Source: an uncultured Clostridia bacterium (lineage in GTDB: Bacteria; Bacillota; Clostridia; Oscillospirales; Acutalibacteraceae). Taken from it: a DNA stretch of 64,000 nucleotides. The first letter of the stretch is position 1. Every line of letters starts with the position of its first letter. Of this stretch, positions 63,318-64,000 are shown one piece after another. Both the position numbers and the translations under genes were made by a program. Under the pieces are notes generated by a model. The model saw only the letters and a program-made list of their open reading frames with translations, was not told the origin of the DNA and made no database searches. The stretch covers positions 1 to 64,000 of the forward strand of contig CAMVEX010000007.1 of NCBI GenBank assembly GCA_947166625.1, read 5' to 3'.

Positions 63318-63390
63318 GTCAATCATACATTATATAAATGCTTAGACACCTTGGCTTTGCGTCACCGGATTTCTCCGGCTTTGCCGAATA
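63308..63390 (-). promoter_or_regulatory. Cyclic di-GMP-I (GEMM-I) riboswitch
   Basis: Senses c-di-GMP in the leader of the pilus operon. Read on the minus strand: GGCAAAGCC, a hairpin CCGGA-GAAA-TCCGG with a GNRA tetraloop, GACGCAAAGCC, then GGTGTCTAAG, a small stem CATT/AATG, and TATGATTGACCGGCTGC. This is the full GEMM-I order. AGCC and GGT pair with ACC and GGCT to form the second helix. The conserved GACGCAAAGCC and CTAAG blocks are intact. A perfect TATAAT (63394-63399) sits just upstream, and a terminator overlaps the 3' strand. Confidence 0.95.
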
Positions 63391-63393
63391 TCA

Positions 63394-63399
63394 AATTAT
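63394..63399 (-). promoter_or_regulatory. -10 box for the riboswitch/pilus transcript
   Basis: TATAAT on the minus strand, between the GGDEF gene stop (63407) and the aptamer. Predicted start is near 63387. No good -35 box is seen at 17 bp (GAGACG), so the promoter may need an activator, or read-through from the GGDEF gene may contribute. Confidence 0.5.
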
Positions 63400-63406
63400 A
63401 AGAGAT

Positions 63407-64000
63407 CTATCCGCGCCCGTCTCGCTTATCGGCATACATCATCACATCCGCTTTGCGGAAAAGCTCATCATAATCCCCTTCGGAAGAAACGGAGCCTTTG
63501 ACCGAGCCGAAGCTGCAGGATATTTTTTCATCGATCCCTTCAACGCTCAGAATATCGAGCGTGGATTTTACGCGATCAATCTTTTTATCAAACTCATCTT
63601 TGCCTGACTCGCTGACGATAACGAACTCATCGCCTCCGTAGCGGTAAACGGCGTTTTCGCCGAAATTATCAACAAGCACATCGGCTACCGCTTTGATGAC
63701 GCTGTCACCGGCATCGTGACCGTATCTGTCGTTAATGCGCTTAAAGCGGTCAATATCGCAAACGCACAGGATGATCTCTCTGCCTTCATAAGACGAAGCA
63801 TCATCAACGAGAGCGTAGCGGTTTTTGACATCCGTGATTATATCGGTCCTCGCGGCTCTGTGCAGCTCTGCGTTGAGGGATTTGACCTCCAGCTTGCTCT
63901 TGATAAGGCTGAAGGAAACCCTGTATCTCGCCAGAGAGCCGTAAATGCAAAAGAGCATGAGCCCGATATAATTGAAAACATCGACCCCATGAGCGCCGTT
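63407..64000 (-). CDS. GGDEF diguanylate cyclase (partial, N-terminus outside window)
   Basis: Makes c-di-GMP from GTP. The frame is open to the window edge; the visible part is a hydrophobic segment (membrane helix end, NYIGLMLFCIYG), a short coiled linker, and a GGDEF domain of about 155 residues. The active-site loop is YRYGGDEFVIV, and DIDRFKRINDRYGHDAGD carries the metal and substrate residues. No inhibitory RxxD site precedes the loop (FGEN stands there), so product inhibition may be absent. It lies directly upstream of the c-di-GMP riboswitch and pilus genes on the same strand. Confidence 0.93.
   Translation of the reverse strand, partial: NGAHGVDVFNYIGLMLFCIYGSLARYRVSFSLIKSKLEVKSLNAELHRAARTDIITDVKNRYALVDDASSYEGREIILCVCDIDRFKRINDRYGHDAGDSVIKAVADVLVDNFGENAVYRYGGDEFVIVSESGKDEFDKKIDRVKSTLDILSVEGIDEKISCSFGSVKGSVSSEGDYDELFRKADVMMYADKRDGRG

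Overview
This 64 kb window looks like a mid-GC chromosome segment of a Gram-positive member of the class Clostridia, probably a gut Oscillospirales/Ruminococcaceae-like bacterium. This placement is inferred from gene content, not from a marker tree. Supporting signs are strong purine-rich ribosome binding sites, frequent GTG/TTG starts, sigma-A promoters with 17-bp spacers, a T-box leader, mcsA-mcsB, DnaD and DnaC-like primosome proteins, DUF1292, YqeG, sortases with LPxTG substrates, and a V-type ATPase in place of an F-type in this window. No tRNA, rRNA, CRISPR array, insertion sequence or prophage was seen.

Layout. 1-8.1 kb: 3' part of a type-2-like ileS, a secreted propeller-like protein, a secreted metallophosphoesterase, phosphoglucomutase, a minimal sortase substrate and a DUF4097-like protein. 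8.1-14.2 kb (minus): mcsA-mcsB-moxR-DUF58-transglutaminase, apparently one operon. 14.2-17.6 kb (plus): rarA, bioY, DUF1292, a 6S RNA and an unknown gene. 17.6-23.1 kb (minus): recA-recX-rimO, then cysE-cysS behind a perfect consensus promoter and a cysteine T-box. 23.2-28 kb (plus): rpmB, an intergenic region rich in dyads, dnaD-like, dnaC-like and tex. 28-32.3 kb (minus): ABC exporter, PspC, Hsp33 (hslO) and a methyltransferase. 32.4-38 kb (plus): DUF5685, a degenerate J-domain protein, a membrane protein, then a three-gene sugar operon with two NAD-dependent glycosidases (GH109-like and GH4) and a BadF-type kinase. 38-43.5 kb: secreted GH25 and CHAP-like hydrolases, an acetyltransferase, a lipase-like protein with a Cys nucleophile elbow, and YqeG. 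43.5-45 kb: M20 peptidase. 45-53.6 kb (minus): nine-gene V-type ATPase operon whose K subunit carries Na+-site residues. 53.8-56 kb: MscS and a ribose-phosphate pyrophosphokinase. 56.1-63.2 kb (minus): sortase-assembled pilus operon. 63.2-64 kb: a c-di-GMP-I riboswitch with its terminator, then the 3' part of a GGDEF diguanylate cyclase gene.

The most striking arrangement is at the right edge. A diguanylate cyclase gene lies directly upstream of a c-di-GMP riboswitch that leads a pilus operon (VWA tip protein, backbone pilin, class C sortase, minor pilin, second sortase). The terminator shares bases with the aptamer, so the layout predicts that c-di-GMP turns pili on. A very stable hairpin between the backbone pilin and the sortase gene could set subunit ratios. 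Other points worth a look are the multi-dyad element before dnaD, a near-empty sortase substrate, hydrophobic C-terminal tails on four unrelated secreted proteins, and a McsB lacking the usual catalytic cysteine.
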